A stretch of DNA of 64,000 bases from a bacterium (GTDB lineage Bacteria; Bacillota; Clostridia; Christensenellales; CAG-138): contig JALFDW010000010.1 in NCBI GenBank assembly GCA_022778545.1, positions 80,137-144,136 of the forward strand, read 5' to 3'. Under the pieces are notes generated by a model. It saw nothing but the letters and a program-made list of their open reading frames with translations. It did not search any database and had not been told where the DNA came from. A program made the position numbers and the translations under genes. Each line of letters starts with the position of its first letter. Positions within the stretch are counted from its first letter, which is position 1. This document shows positions 42,623-50,962 of the stretch, one piece after another.

Positions 42623-42640
42623 TTGATATTGTAATATCAA
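42623..42640 (+). promoter_or_regulatory. Candidate Rex operator
   Basis: TTGATATTGTAATATCAA is a perfect 18-bp palindrome of the form TTG-N12-CAA, embedded in a 24-bp inverted repeat (42620-42643). The Clostridial Rex consensus is TTGTTAA-N4-TTAACAA, and this site keeps its length and ends. It lies 140 bp upstream of an alcohol dehydrogenase, a classic Rex target. A second hairpin, GATCC-TAAAAA-GGATC, follows at about 42705-42720. Confidence 0.55.
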
Positions 42641-42777
42641 TATTCCAGATTCATATTACCATTCCCCTGCCATGATTGCTAAAATAATATCATACAAAAG
42701 AAGAGATCCTAAAAAGGATCCGCGGCGGAATGCCGCACTGCAATAAATCAAATTATTTTATCAGGAGGCTACAGAAT

Positions 42778-43968
42778 ATGGCACGGTTTACACTCCCAAG
42801 GGATCTTTACCACGGCAAGGATGCGCTTGATGCGCTTAAGACGCTCCAGGGCAAGAAGGCGATCGTCGTGGTCGGCGGCGGCTCCATGAAGCGTTTCGGC
42901 TTTCTGGACAAGGTCGTCAACAACCTGAAGGAAGCGGGTATGGAAGTCACGGTGTTTGAAGGCGTTGAGCCCGATCCTTCCGTCGAAACAGTCATGAAGG
43001 GCGCGGCGGCAATGCGCGAGTTCCAGCCGGACTGGATCGTTGCCATCGGCGGCGGTTCCCCGATCGATGCGGCGAAGGCCATGTGGGCGTTCTATGAATA
43101 TCCGGAGACCACCTTCGAGGATCTCTGCATCCCGTTCAACTTCCCGACGCTGCGCACCAAGGCGCACTTCTGCGCCATCCCGTCCACTTCCGGCACGGCA
43201 ACCGAGGTGACTGCGTTCTCCGTCATCACGGACTATGCAAAGGGCGTCAAGTACCCGCTGGCTGACTTCAACATCACGCCGGACGTGGCCATCGTGGATC
43301 CCGCGCTTGCGGAGACCATGCCCAGGAAGCTCACCGCGCACACCGGCATGGACGCCATGACCCACGCGATCGAAGCGTATGTTTCCACGCTCCATTGCGA
43401 TTATACCGATCCGCTCGCGCTGCATGCCATCGAGATGATCAGCCGCGACCTCGTGCCTTCCTACAACGGCGATATGGAAGCCCGCGACAGGATGCACAAC
43501 GCCCAGTGCCTTGCCGGCATGGCGTTCTCCAACGCGCTGCTCGGCATCGTGCACTCCATGGCGCATAAGACCGGCGCTGCCTATTCCGGCGGCCACATCG
43601 TGCACGGCTGCGCGAACGCCATGTATCTGCCCAAGGTCATTAAATACAACGCGAAGGAGCCCGAGGCCGCGAAGCGTTATGCTGAGATCGCGAAGTTCCT
43701 GCATCTTGCCGGCAATACCGATGAGGAGCTCACGGACGCGCTCATCGCTCACATCGAGAACCTGAACAAGCAGCTCGACATCCCCACCTGCATCCGGGAT
43801 TACGAGGGCGGCATCATCAACGAGGCCGAATTCCTTGAAAAGCTGCCGCAGGTGGCCGAACTTGCCGTCGGCGATGCCTGCACCGGTTCCAACCCCCGCA
43901 GCATCGATCCCAAGACCATGGAGAAGCTGCTCAAGTGCTGCTTCTACGATACCAAGGTCGATTTCTGA
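42778..43968 (+). CDS. Iron-containing alcohol dehydrogenase (butanol dehydrogenase type)
   Basis: 396 residues of the group III Fe-ADH family. The cofactor motif is AIGGGSPIDAAK near residue 98. The metal site is DAMTHAIEAYVS near residue 200, followed by GIVHSMAHKTG and HGCANA. The protein reduces aldehydes such as butyraldehyde or acetaldehyde to alcohols with NAD(P)H, closing redox balance. The ATG at 42778 follows CAGGAGG. It is monocistronic with its own terminator and a likely Rex box upstream. The exact aldehyde is not determined. Confidence 0.9.
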   Translation: MARFTLPRDLYHGKDALDALKTLQGKKAIVVVGGGSMKRFGFLDKVVNNLKEAGMEVTVFEGVEPDPSVETVMKGAAAMREFQPDWIVAIGGGSPIDAAKAMWAFYEYPETTFEDLCIPFNFPTLRTKAHFCAIPSTSGTATEVTAFSVITDYAKGVKYPLADFNITPDVAIVDPALAETMPRKLTAHTGMDAMTHAIEAYVSTLHCDYTDPLALHAIEMISRDLVPSYNGDMEARDRMHNAQCLAGMAFSNALLGIVHSMAHKTGAAYSGGHIVHGCANAMYLPKVIKYNAKEPEAAKRYAEIAKFLHLAGNTDEELTDALIAHIENLNKQLDIPTCIRDYEGGIINEAEFLEKLPQVAELAVGDACTGSNPRSIDPKTMEKLLKCCFYDTKVDF

Positions 43969-43986
43969 TCTCTTCTTATTGCAGGG

Positions 43987-44010
43987 CGCCCCGCGAAAGC
44001 GGGGCGTTTT
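43987..44010 (+). terminator. Terminator of the alcohol dehydrogenase gene
   Basis: CGCCCCGC-GAAA-GCGGGGCG followed by TTTT. Confidence 0.88.
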
Positions 44011-44015
44011 GCTTA

Positions 44016-44046
44016 TCGAAAAAGTAGCTGAACGCCACTTTTTCGA
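44016..44046. repeat. Solo copy of a dispersed palindrome
   Basis: A 31-bp inverted repeat starting TCGAAAAAGT and ending CACTTTTTCGA around GCTGAACGC. It is nearly identical to the first hairpin of the element at 26291-26489 (TCGAAAAAGT, GCTGAACAC, CACTTTTTTGA) and is also followed by CAG. It sits just after a terminator. Confidence 0.6.
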
Positions 44047-44095
44047 CAGCTGGAGTGCCCTGCGGCGGTAAATGCATAAGAAAATTATAAACGGA

Positions 44096-44122
44096 TTAGC
44101 ACTCTTAATGCGAGAGTGCTAA
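44096..44122 (+). promoter_or_regulatory. CIRCE element (HrcA operator)
   Basis: TTAGCACTC-N9-GAGTGCTAA, a perfect match to the HrcA operator with the standard 9-bp spacer. It marks the hsp20 gene as a class I heat-shock gene. hrcA itself is not in the window. The 250 bp to hsp20 would be a long leader, with no gene visible. Confidence 0.95.
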
Positions 44123-44371
44123 AGTTTGCAATTCCATAACAATTCCTCTCTTTTTCTGAAACAATCCTGTTGTATGATACAGTCATCAAAAGAAAGAAAG
44201 GCTTTCGGAACGGGATCCCGAAACGGAATGACCGGAACGGAGGCCGGAAGATAAAGGAAGGCGATTCCCTTGTGTTGGGAAGAAAAGGATGCGCAAAAGG
44301 CATGAGGCCGGGCGCATAAAGCAAAAAAGAATTTGAAAGCATAATGAGGGAGTAACGAGGAGGTATGGATT

Positions 44372-44806
44372 ATGTTTGGTATTACACCGTATGAACGCAG
44401 GAACAATGCGATGACGTATGATCCCTTTAAGGCGTTTGACAACTTTGAACGGGAGTTCTTCAAAAACGGCATGATGGCCGAGTTTAAGACGGACATTAAG
44501 GACAACGGCAAAGAATATGAGCTTTTGGCCGATCTGCCCGGCTTCCGCAAGGAGGACATCAACATCGAGCTTGATGACAACTGCCTGACCATTCAGGCGG
44601 AGCGTAGGTTCGAGAATGAAGAGAAGGACAAGAAAGGCAACTATGTGCGGCGCGAGCGCTCCTACGGTTCCTTCAGCAGGAGCTTTGACGTGAGTGGCAT
44701 CGAGGTTTCCGCCATCAAAGCCAGCTATGAGGACGGCGTCCTGAAGCTGGTGCTGCCCAAGAAACAGGAGATCACGCCCGCTGCAAGGCGGCTCGAGATC
44801 GAATAA
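44372..44806 (+). CDS. hsp20: Hsp20/alpha-crystallin small heat-shock protein
   Basis: 144 residues. The alpha-crystallin domain runs from about 38 to 135, with YELLADLPGFRKEDINIELD and the C-terminal GVLKLVLPKK. An ATP-independent holdase that binds unfolding proteins in large oligomers. The ATG follows a GAGGAGG. Regulation by HrcA is implied by the CIRCE element. Monocistronic, ending at a strong bidirectional hairpin. Confidence 0.93.
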   Translation: MFGITPYERRNNAMTYDPFKAFDNFEREFFKNGMMAEFKTDIKDNGKEYELLADLPGFRKEDINIELDDNCLTIQAERRFENEEKDKKGNYVRRERSYGSFSRSFDVSGIEVSAIKASYEDGVLKLVLPKKQEITPAARRLEIE

Positions 44807-44838
44807 ACCGAAACCGGAATAACCTCTTATCCAACGGG

Positions 44839-44870
44839 AAATGCCGCGGCGCAACTGCGCCGCGGCATTT
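44839..44870. terminator. Bidirectional terminator hsp20 / metA
   Basis: AAATGCCGCGGCGC (44839-44852) pairs perfectly with GCGCCGCGGCATTT (44857-44870) around AACT. It ends both convergent transcripts. Confidence 0.88.
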
Positions 44871-44890
44871 TCTGCTGAAAAACGGAACGC

Positions 44891-45817
44891 TTAATCTCCT
44901 GCGCCGATGCGGCGGATGTCGTAGGGCGTGGTCTGATAAACGAAATAGTTGAGCCAGTTGGTGTAAAGCAGGTTCGCATGGGCGCGCCAGGTCATGCGGG
45001 GCGGCTGCGTGTCATCGTCGTTCGGGTAGTAGTTCTTTGGCACGGCAATAGGGATCCCCTGCGCCTTGTCCCGCAGATATTCCTTCTCCAGCGTGCGCGC
45101 ATCGTATTCCGAATGGCCGGTGATGAAAAACTGGTTGCCTGCCTTGGCGGAGATTGCATAGAGCCCGGCCTCCTCGGAGGAGGCAAGGATGTTGAGCTCC
45201 GGCACGGCTTCGACATCCTCGCGCAGGATGGTCGTGTGGCGGGAATGGGGCACCATGAATACGTCGTCAAACCCGCGGAACAGGATGGAAGGTTTGTATT
45301 CCACCCGGTGCTCGAACACGCCGAAAAGCTTTTCCGGCAGCGGGCGTTTCCGGATGCCGAAGTGATAATAGAGCCCGGCCTGCGCGCCCCAGCAGATATG
45401 GAACGTGCTGTGCACATGCGTTTTGGACCATTCCATGATCTCGCACAGCTCATCCCAGTATTCCACTTCTTCAAAGGGCAGCAGCTCCACCGGCGCGCCC
45501 GTGATGATCATGCCGTCGAAATTGCGGGAACGCACATCATCGAACGTCTGGTAAAATGCCAGCATGTGCTCCTCCGCCGTGTTGCGGGAAACATGGGTGC
45601 GCGTGTGCATGAGCTCGATCTCCACCTGGAGCGGGGAGTTTCCGAGCAGGCGGGAAAGCTGTGTTTCCGTATCGACCTTGGTGGGCATCAGGTTCAGGAT
45701 GAGCAGCTTCAGCGGGCGGATATCCTGCGTGATGGCGCGTGTTTCGGTCATCACGAAGATGTTTTCTTCCGTGAGCGTCCGGACGGCGGGCAACTCGTTC
45801 GGGATCTTGATGGGCAT
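44891..45817 (-). CDS. metA: Homoserine O-acetyltransferase (MetA family)
   Basis: 308 residues. The catalytic cysteine lies in [10 protein letters not shown] (near residue 142), and His and Glu in ITGHSEYDA complete the triad. In the acyl-donor pocket the motif is [12 protein letters not shown]: Glu where E. coli has Gly. In characterised MetA enzymes that Glu goes with acetyl-CoA rather than succinyl-CoA. The product O-acetylhomoserine is the substrate of the MetY encoded 15 bp upstream on the same strand. The two genes form a two-step route to homocysteine. Confidence 0.93.
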   Translation of the reverse strand: MPIKIPNELPAVRTLTEENIFVMTETRAITQDIRPLKLLILNLMPTKVDTETQLSRLLGNSPLQVEIELMHTRTHVSRNTAEEHMLAFYQTFDDVRSRNFDGMIITGAPVELLPFEEVEYWDELCEIMEWSKTHVHSTFHICWGAQAGLYYHFGIRKRPLPEKLFGVFEHRVEYKPSILFRGFDDVFMVPHSRHTTILREDVEAVPELNILASSEEAGLYAISAKAGNQFFITGHSEYDARTLEKEYLRDKAQGIPIAVPKNYYPNDDDTQPPRMTWRAHANLLYTNWLNYFVYQTTPYDIRRIGAGD

Positions 45818-45832
45818 GGGAGAACCGCCTCC

Positions 45833-47107
45833 TTATGCGCCGCGCAGCGCCTGATCGAGATCCGCGATGAGGTCTTTCGCATCCTCGAGGCCGCAGGAAT
45901 AACGCACGAGATCCGGGGATACGCCGGCTGCGCAGAGCTCCGCGTCGTTCATTTGCCGGTGTGTGGCGCTTGCCGGGTGCAGGCAGCAGGTGCGCGCATC
46001 CGCAACGTGCGTTTCGATGGCTGCGACTTTCAGCCGCTTCATGAAGGCTTCCGCTGCGGGGCGGCCGCCTTTTACGCCGAAGCTCACGACGCCGCACACG
46101 CCGTTTGGCAGGTATTTCTCGGCAAGGGTATGGTACTTGTCGTTCGGGAGGCCAGCGAACTTCACCCAGGAAACGTTCGGGTGGCTCTGCAGAAATTCCG
46201 CGATGGCCTGGCCGTTTTCGCTGTGGCGCTTCATGCGCACATGCAGGCTTTCAAGGCCCAGGTTGAGCAGGAACGCATTCTGCGGGGATTGGACGGAACC
46301 GAAATCCCGCATGAGCTGCGCGGTGGCTTTGGTGATATAGGCGCCGCCTTGGCCGAAGCGCTCGGTATAGGTCACGCCGTGGTAGCTTTCATCCGGCGTG
46401 CAGAGGCCGGGGAATTTTTCAGGGTATTTCGTCCAGTCGAAATTGCCGGAATCCACGATGCAGCCGCCTACGCCCGCGCCGTGGCCGTCCATATACTTCG
46501 TGGTGGAATGGGTGACGATGTCCGCGCCCCATTCAAATGGGCGGCAGTTGATGGGCGTTGCAAACGTGTTGTCCACGATGAGCGGCACGCCGTGGCGATG
46601 TGCCGCCGCAGCAAACTTTTCAATGTCGAGCACGGTGAGCGCCGGGTTTGCAATGGTCTCGCCGAATACGGCCTTCGTGTTCGGGCGGAAGGCTGCGTCG
46701 AGCTCCTCTTCGGTGCAGTCCGGCGAAACGAAGGTGAATTCCACGCCCATGCGCTTCATCGTGACGGCGAAGAGGTTATAGGTCCCACCGTAAATGGTGG
46801 CGGAGGAGACCACATGGTCGCCGCAGGAGGCGATGTTGAACACGCTGTAAAAGCTCGCGGCCTGGCCGGAGGAAGTCAGCATGGCGGCCGAACCGCCCTC
46901 AAGCGCGCAGATCTTTGCGGCTACGGCGTCGCTCGTCGGGTTTTGCAGGCGCGTGTAGAAGTAGCCGTCGGCTTCAAGGTCGAACAGCTTTCCCATGGCC
47001 TCGCTGGTGTCATACTTAAAGGTCGTGCTTTGAATGATGGGGATCTGCCGCGGTTCGCCGTTTTTTGGCGTGTAGCCGCCCTGTACGCATATTGTGCCGT
47101 GTTTCAT
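45833..47107 (-). CDS. metY: O-acetylhomoserine sulfhydrylase
   Basis: A 424-residue PLP enzyme of the Cys/Met metabolism family. The PLP lysine lies in THSTTKYMDGHG near residue 205; SSGQAASFYS and NTFATPINCRPFEWGAD also fit. It makes homocysteine from O-acetylhomoserine and sulfide. The ATG at 47107 follows AGGAGGATA. A strong promoter (47158-47186) drives metY-metA. No SAM or T-box riboswitch was found in the short leader, so control is probably at the promoter, where a 16-bp palindrome covers the -10 box. Confidence 0.93.
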   Translation of the reverse strand: MKHGTICVQGGYTPKNGEPRQIPIIQSTTFKYDTSEAMGKLFDLEADGYFYTRLQNPTSDAVAAKICALEGGSAAMLTSSGQAASFYSVFNIASCGDHVVSSATIYGGTYNLFAVTMKRMGVEFTFVSPDCTEEELDAAFRPNTKAVFGETIANPALTVLDIEKFAAAAHRHGVPLIVDNTFATPINCRPFEWGADIVTHSTTKYMDGHGAGVGGCIVDSGNFDWTKYPEKFPGLCTPDESYHGVTYTERFGQGGAYITKATAQLMRDFGSVQSPQNAFLLNLGLESLHVRMKRHSENGQAIAEFLQSHPNVSWVKFAGLPNDKYHTLAEKYLPNGVCGVVSFGVKGGRPAAEAFMKRLKVAAIETHVADARTCCLHPASATHRQMNDAELCAAGVSPDLVRYSCGLEDAKDLIADLDQALRGA

Positions 47108-47155
47108 AAAAATATCCTCCTGAAGCGCCCAAAGGCGCAGGTTTACACTTTGACG

Positions 47156-47186
47156 GAATCATATATGATTCGCGGCGGAATGTCAA
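47156..47186 (-). promoter_or_regulatory. Promoter of metY-metA with overlapping palindrome
   Basis: On the minus strand, TTGACA (47181-47186), 17 bp, TATGAT (47158-47163). The -10 box lies inside the perfect palindrome GAATCATATATGATTC (47156-47171), an obvious repressor site. The leader also has a GCGCC-TTTG-GGCGC hairpin next to the ribosome binding site. Confidence 0.72.
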
Positions 47187-47338
47187 ACGATTCTGGAAAA
47201 AGGCTTTTTTGGAGCATCTGCGGGAGGTTCGGGTGGAAACCGGCAAAACGCAGAAATGCCGGATTATGGAAATGAGACGCATAATTATAATTGGATTCTG
47301 TGTATCCATGCTGCCGGGCAGGGCGCATGGCAAAATCG

Positions 47339-47367
47339 TTGACAACATACTATATAAAGATTATTAT
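47339..47367 (+). promoter_or_regulatory. Promoter of the LysR gene
   Basis: TTGACA (47339-47344), 17 bp, TATTAT (47362-47367), about 58 bp before the GTG start. It diverges from the metY promoter with about 150 bp between them, typical for LysR control of a divergent operon. Confidence 0.7.
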
Positions 47368-47424
47368 AACAGCATAACGAAAATGATATAACGATGCAGA
47401 GAACAACGAAGGAGAGAGCATACG

Positions 47425-48363
47425 GTGAACACGCAGCACCTGAAATATGTGGTGGAAGTGGAACGGACGGGTTCCATTACCCAGGCGGCGGACAATCTCT
47501 ACATGGCACAGCCGAACCTGAGCAAGGCGATCAAGGAGCTGGAGGATACGCTTGGCATCTCCATTTTCCGGCGCACGTCAAAGGGTGTCGTGCCGACGGA
47601 AAAGGGGGCGGAATTTCTCGTTTATGCAAAGCGCATTCTGACGCAGCTTGAAAAGGTGGAGGCGCTGAACCTTCCGCGCACGGAGGATCGGCAGAGCTTC
47701 AGCGTTTCCGTGCCGCGCGTAAGCTATATCGCAAAGGCGGTCACGCGCTTTGTGGCGTCGCTTGACCCGGAAAAGGAGCTGGATGTGAACGTGCGGGAAA
47801 CGGGAGCGAAGGAGACCATCGCGCAGGTTGCGGAAGGGCAGTTCAACCTTGGCGTGGTGCGCTACCGCCTGCTGTATGAAAATTATTTCACCCGCGCGCT
47901 TGCCGAGCGCGAGCTCAGGAGCGAACCCATCTGGGAGGCGGACTGTTATGTGACCGTATCCGCAAAGCATCCGCTTGCACAGAAGCGCGCCATCCTGCCG
48001 GATGACCTTTCCGGCTGCATCGAACTCGTGAACGACGACGCGGATGTGCCGTACCTGCCCGCGCATGAACAGAGGCGGTATCAAACAGGCGGAACGCGCC
48101 TTTTGCGGCAGATCTCCATTTATGACCGGGCAAACCAGTTTGAGCTCCTTGAACGGATCCCGAACGCTTATATGTGGGCAACGCCCATCCCGAAGGACAT
48201 GCTTCTGCGCTACGGCCTTGTGCAGCGGGAAAGCAGGAGCGGGGAAGGCCGCAGCAAGGATGTGCTGATCTACCCTGCCGGGTATGCTATGAGCCCGCTG
48301 GAACAGCGCTTTATCAACGAACTGTATGTCGCGCGCAATGAGGTCGCGTTCCCGGGGCGTTAG
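47425..48363 (+). CDS. LysR-family transcriptional regulator
   Basis: 312 residues. The N-terminal winged HTH reads EVERTGSITQAADNLYMAQP, then NLSKAIKELED. The C-terminal two-lobe effector-binding domain starts near residue 90. The GTG start follows GAAGGAGAG. Its divergent position suggests it controls metY-metA, perhaps through O-acetylserine/homoserine-type effectors, but LysR proteins also act at distant sites. It ends at a perfect 11-bp inverted repeat. Confidence 0.85.
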   Translation: MNTQHLKYVVEVERTGSITQAADNLYMAQPNLSKAIKELEDTLGISIFRRTSKGVVPTEKGAEFLVYAKRILTQLEKVEALNLPRTEDRQSFSVSVPRVSYIAKAVTRFVASLDPEKELDVNVRETGAKETIAQVAEGQFNLGVVRYRLLYENYFTRALAERELRSEPIWEADCYVTVSAKHPLAQKRAILPDDLSGCIELVNDDADVPYLPAHEQRRYQTGGTRLLRQISIYDRANQFELLERIPNAYMWATPIPKDMLLRYGLVQRESRSGEGRSKDVLIYPAGYAMSPLEQRFINELYVARNEVAFPGR

Positions 48364-48421
48364 CAGGGGGCCAAGGGGGAAAGCAACAGGCGTGCGAAAA
48401 CCGAAAAAATAAAACAATCGC

Positions 48422-48451
48422 GGCATATCGATAAAAACATATCGATATGCC
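48422..48451 (+). terminator. Terminator-like inverted repeat after the LysR gene
   Basis: GGCATATCGAT (48422-48432) and ATCGATATGCC (48441-48451), followed by TGTTTTATATTG. The stem is AT-rich, so it could instead be an operator for the nfn promoter just downstream. Confidence 0.55.
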
Positions 48452-48460
48452 TGTTTTATA

Positions 48461-48490
48461 TTGACCCTTGCAGGAAGCGTTTGATAAAAT
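48461..48490 (+). promoter_or_regulatory. Promoter of nfnA-nfnB-rex
   Basis: TTGACC (48461-48466), 18 bp, TAAAAT (48485-48490). The leader to nfnA is about 180 nt and GC-rich, with no gene or known riboswitch seen. Confidence 0.45.
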
Positions 48491-48673
48491 CAGGATTGAA
48501 AAAAACGGCCTTCCTTGTCACCTTCCGGGGCGGCAGCAGGAAAGACGGCGCGCAAAAAAGACTGCTGTACGGCACATGGCGGTGCGGCGGCTTTTTCCTG
48601 TTGGAAGAGCGGGAGGCGCGCGGAGGACGAACGCAACCCATTACAATTAAATTTTAAGGAAAGAGGGACGAAA

Positions 48674-49528
48674 ATGTACCGCATCGTTCAAAAAAAGAAC
48701 CTCAACCCCACCGTTACGCTCATGGAGATCGAAGCGCCGCTTGTGGCCAAAAAGGCAGAGCCGGGCCAGTTCATCATTCTCCGTGTGGATGCGGCTGGGG
48801 AACGCATCCCGCTGACCATCGCGGATTTTGACCGCGAAAAGGGCACCGTGACCATCATCTTCCAGATCGTCGGCGCGACAACTGAGGCGCTCAACCATAA
48901 GCAGGAAGGCGAGTTCATTCAGGATTTCGTCGGCCCTCTTGGCGTTGCAACGCATACCGAAGGCCTGAAGAAGGTCTGCATCGTGGGCGGCGGCGTTGGC
49001 TGCGCGATCGCACTGCCCATCGCGAAGAAGCTGCATCAGATGGGCTGCGAGGTGACTTCCGTCATCGGCTTCCGTTCGAAGGACCTGCTCATCCTTGAAG
49101 ACGAGTTCCGCGCTGCGTCCGACAAGCTCTATGTCATGACGGACGATGGTTCCTACGGCCGCCACGGCAACGTCTGCGTGCCGCTGGAGGAGATGTTCGC
49201 TGCGGGCGAGACCTTCGACCAGGTCATCACCATCGGGCCGCTGATCATGATGAAATTCGTCGTTGCGGCCGTGAAGCCCACCGGCATCCCCTGCACCGTT
49301 TCCATGAACCCGATCATGATCGACGGCACGGGCATGTGCGGCGGCTGCCGCCTCACGCTCAACCGCGACGGCGGGAAGGTCACGAAGTTCGCCTGCGTGG
49401 ACGGTCCCGATTTCAACGGCTATGAGGTCGATTTTGACGAAGCGATGTCCCGCGGCATGATGTACCGCGATTTTGAGCGCCATGCGCATGAAGAAACCTG
49501 CAACCTGTTTGCGAAGGAGGTAAAATAA
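48674..49528 (+). CDS. nfnA: NADH-dependent ferredoxin:NADP+ oxidoreductase, small subunit
   Basis: 284 residues. An FAD-binding ferredoxin-reductase fold (PGQFIILRVD, ERIPLTIADFD) and a nucleotide-binding GGGVGCAIALPIAK lie before a C-terminal [2Fe-2S] site (GMCGGCRLT, FACVDGP). NfnA binds NAD(H). With NfnB it runs flavin-based bifurcation between NADPH and the NAD+/ferredoxin pair. The same family is also called sulfide dehydrogenase SudB. The ATG at 48674 follows AAAGAGGGA. nfnB follows after 2 bp. Confidence 0.9.
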   Translation: MYRIVQKKNLNPTVTLMEIEAPLVAKKAEPGQFIILRVDAAGERIPLTIADFDREKGTVTIIFQIVGATTEALNHKQEGEFIQDFVGPLGVATHTEGLKKVCIVGGGVGCAIALPIAKKLHQMGCEVTSVIGFRSKDLLILEDEFRAASDKLYVMTDDGSYGRHGNVCVPLEEMFAAGETFDQVITIGPLIMMKFVVAAVKPTGIPCTVSMNPIMIDGTGMCGGCRLTLNRDGGKVTKFACVDGPDFNGYEVDFDEAMSRGMMYRDFERHAHEETCNLFAKEVK

Positions 49529-49530
49529 CC

Positions 49531-50958
49531 ATGACGAAGCCGAACATGAGCCTGAAGAAGAACCCGATGCCCTCCCAGGAACCGCAGGTCCGCGCCCACA
49601 ACTTCAACGAAGTCGCCACGGGCTACACCGAGGAAATGGCGCTGGATGAAGCGCTGCGTTGCCTTTCCTGCAAGAACATGCCCTGCGTTTCCGGCTGCCC
49701 CGTGAACATCCACATCCCCGAGTTCATCAGCAAGATCAAGGAAGGCGACTTTGAGGGCGCCTACCAGGTCATCAGCAAGACCTCTTCCCTGCCCGCAGTG
49801 TGCGGCCGCGTTTGCCCGCAGGAAACGCAGTGCGAATCCAAGTGCGTGCGCGGCATCAAGGGCGAGCCTGTCGGCATCGGCCGGCTGGAACGCTTCGTTG
49901 CGGACTGGCATAACGCCCACAGCGGCGAAACGCCGGAGACCGCTCCCGCGAACGGCCACCGCGTTGCGGTCGTAGGTTCCGGCCCCTCCGGCCTGACCTG
50001 CGCCGGCGACCTTGCGAAGAAGGGCTATAAAGTCACCGTGTTTGAGGCGCTCCACACCGCGGGCGGCGTGCTCGTTTACGGCATTCCGGAATTCCGTCTC
50101 CCGAAGGCGATCGTCCAGAAGGAAGTCGACGGCCTCATCGCGATGGGCGTCGATGTGGAGACCAACATCGTCATCGGCAAAACGCTCACCATCGACGAGC
50201 TGTTCGAGCAGGGCTATGAGGCCGTGTTCGTGGGCTCCGGCGCCGGTCTCCCCAACTTCATGGGCATCCCCGGCGAGGCTTACAAGGGCGTGTACTCCGC
50301 AAACGAATTCCTGACCCGCAGCAACCTCATGAAGGCGTACCAGGAGAACCCCGTCACCCCCATCATGAAGGGCGGCAAGGTCGCGGTCGTCGGCGGCGGC
50401 AACGTTGCGATGGATGCGGCGCGCACAGCGCTGCGCCTCGGTGCGGAGAAGGTCTACATCGTCTATCGCCGTTCGCTCGAGGAGCTTCCCGCAAGGCGTG
50501 AGGAAGTCGAGCATGCTATGGAAGAGGGCATCGAATTCAAACTGCTCAATAACCCGATCGAGATCCTGGGCTACCAGAATCCGGACGATAAGCGCGATCC
50601 GAAGAACGGCTTCGTGACCGGCATGAAGTGCATCCGCATGGAGCTTGGCGAGCCCGATGAAAAGGGTCGCCGCCGTCCGGTGCCCGTAGAGGGCAGCGAG
50701 TTTACGCTCGATGTGGATACCGTTGTCATCGCCATCGGCACGAGCCCGAACCCGCTCATCAAGTCCACCACGAAGGGGCTTGAAGTCAACCGCAAAGGCG
50801 GCATCGTCGTGGAAGAAGCAACGGGCGCAACGAGCCGCGAGGGCGTTTATGCCGGCGGTGATGCCGTGACCGGCGCTGCGACCGTCATTTCCGCGATGGG
50901 CGCGGGCAAGGCAGCCGCTGCGGCGATCGATGAATACCTCAAAGGCAGGGAGGCTTAA
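49531..50958 (+). CDS. nfnB: NADH-dependent ferredoxin:NADP+ oxidoreductase, large subunit
   Basis: 475 residues, homologous to the glutamate-synthase small subunit. The N-terminal cysteines CLSCKNMPCVSGCP and CGRVCPQETQCESKC hold two [4Fe-4S] clusters. FAD binds at VVGSGPSGLTCAGDL near residue 150 and NADP(H) at VVGGGNVAMDAARTA near residue 290. It carries the bifurcating FAD. The identity as Nfn rather than stand-alone GltA is set by the adjacent nfnA. Rex follows 4 bp downstream. Confidence 0.9.
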   Translation: MTKPNMSLKKNPMPSQEPQVRAHNFNEVATGYTEEMALDEALRCLSCKNMPCVSGCPVNIHIPEFISKIKEGDFEGAYQVISKTSSLPAVCGRVCPQETQCESKCVRGIKGEPVGIGRLERFVADWHNAHSGETPETAPANGHRVAVVGSGPSGLTCAGDLAKKGYKVTVFEALHTAGGVLVYGIPEFRLPKAIVQKEVDGLIAMGVDVETNIVIGKTLTIDELFEQGYEAVFVGSGAGLPNFMGIPGEAYKGVYSANEFLTRSNLMKAYQENPVTPIMKGGKVAVVGGGNVAMDAARTALRLGAEKVYIVYRRSLEELPARREEVEHAMEEGIEFKLLNNPIEILGYQNPDDKRDPKNGFVTGMKCIRMELGEPDEKGRRRPVPVEGSEFTLDVDTVVIAIGTSPNPLIKSTTKGLEVNRKGGIVVEEATGATSREGVYAGGDAVTGAATVISAMGAGKAAAAAIDEYLKGREA

Positions 50959-50962
50959 CAGC

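Noticed and set aside
47108..47157. SAM or T-box riboswitch before metY
   Set aside because: The leader between promoter and start codon is under 50 nt and has only a short hairpin.
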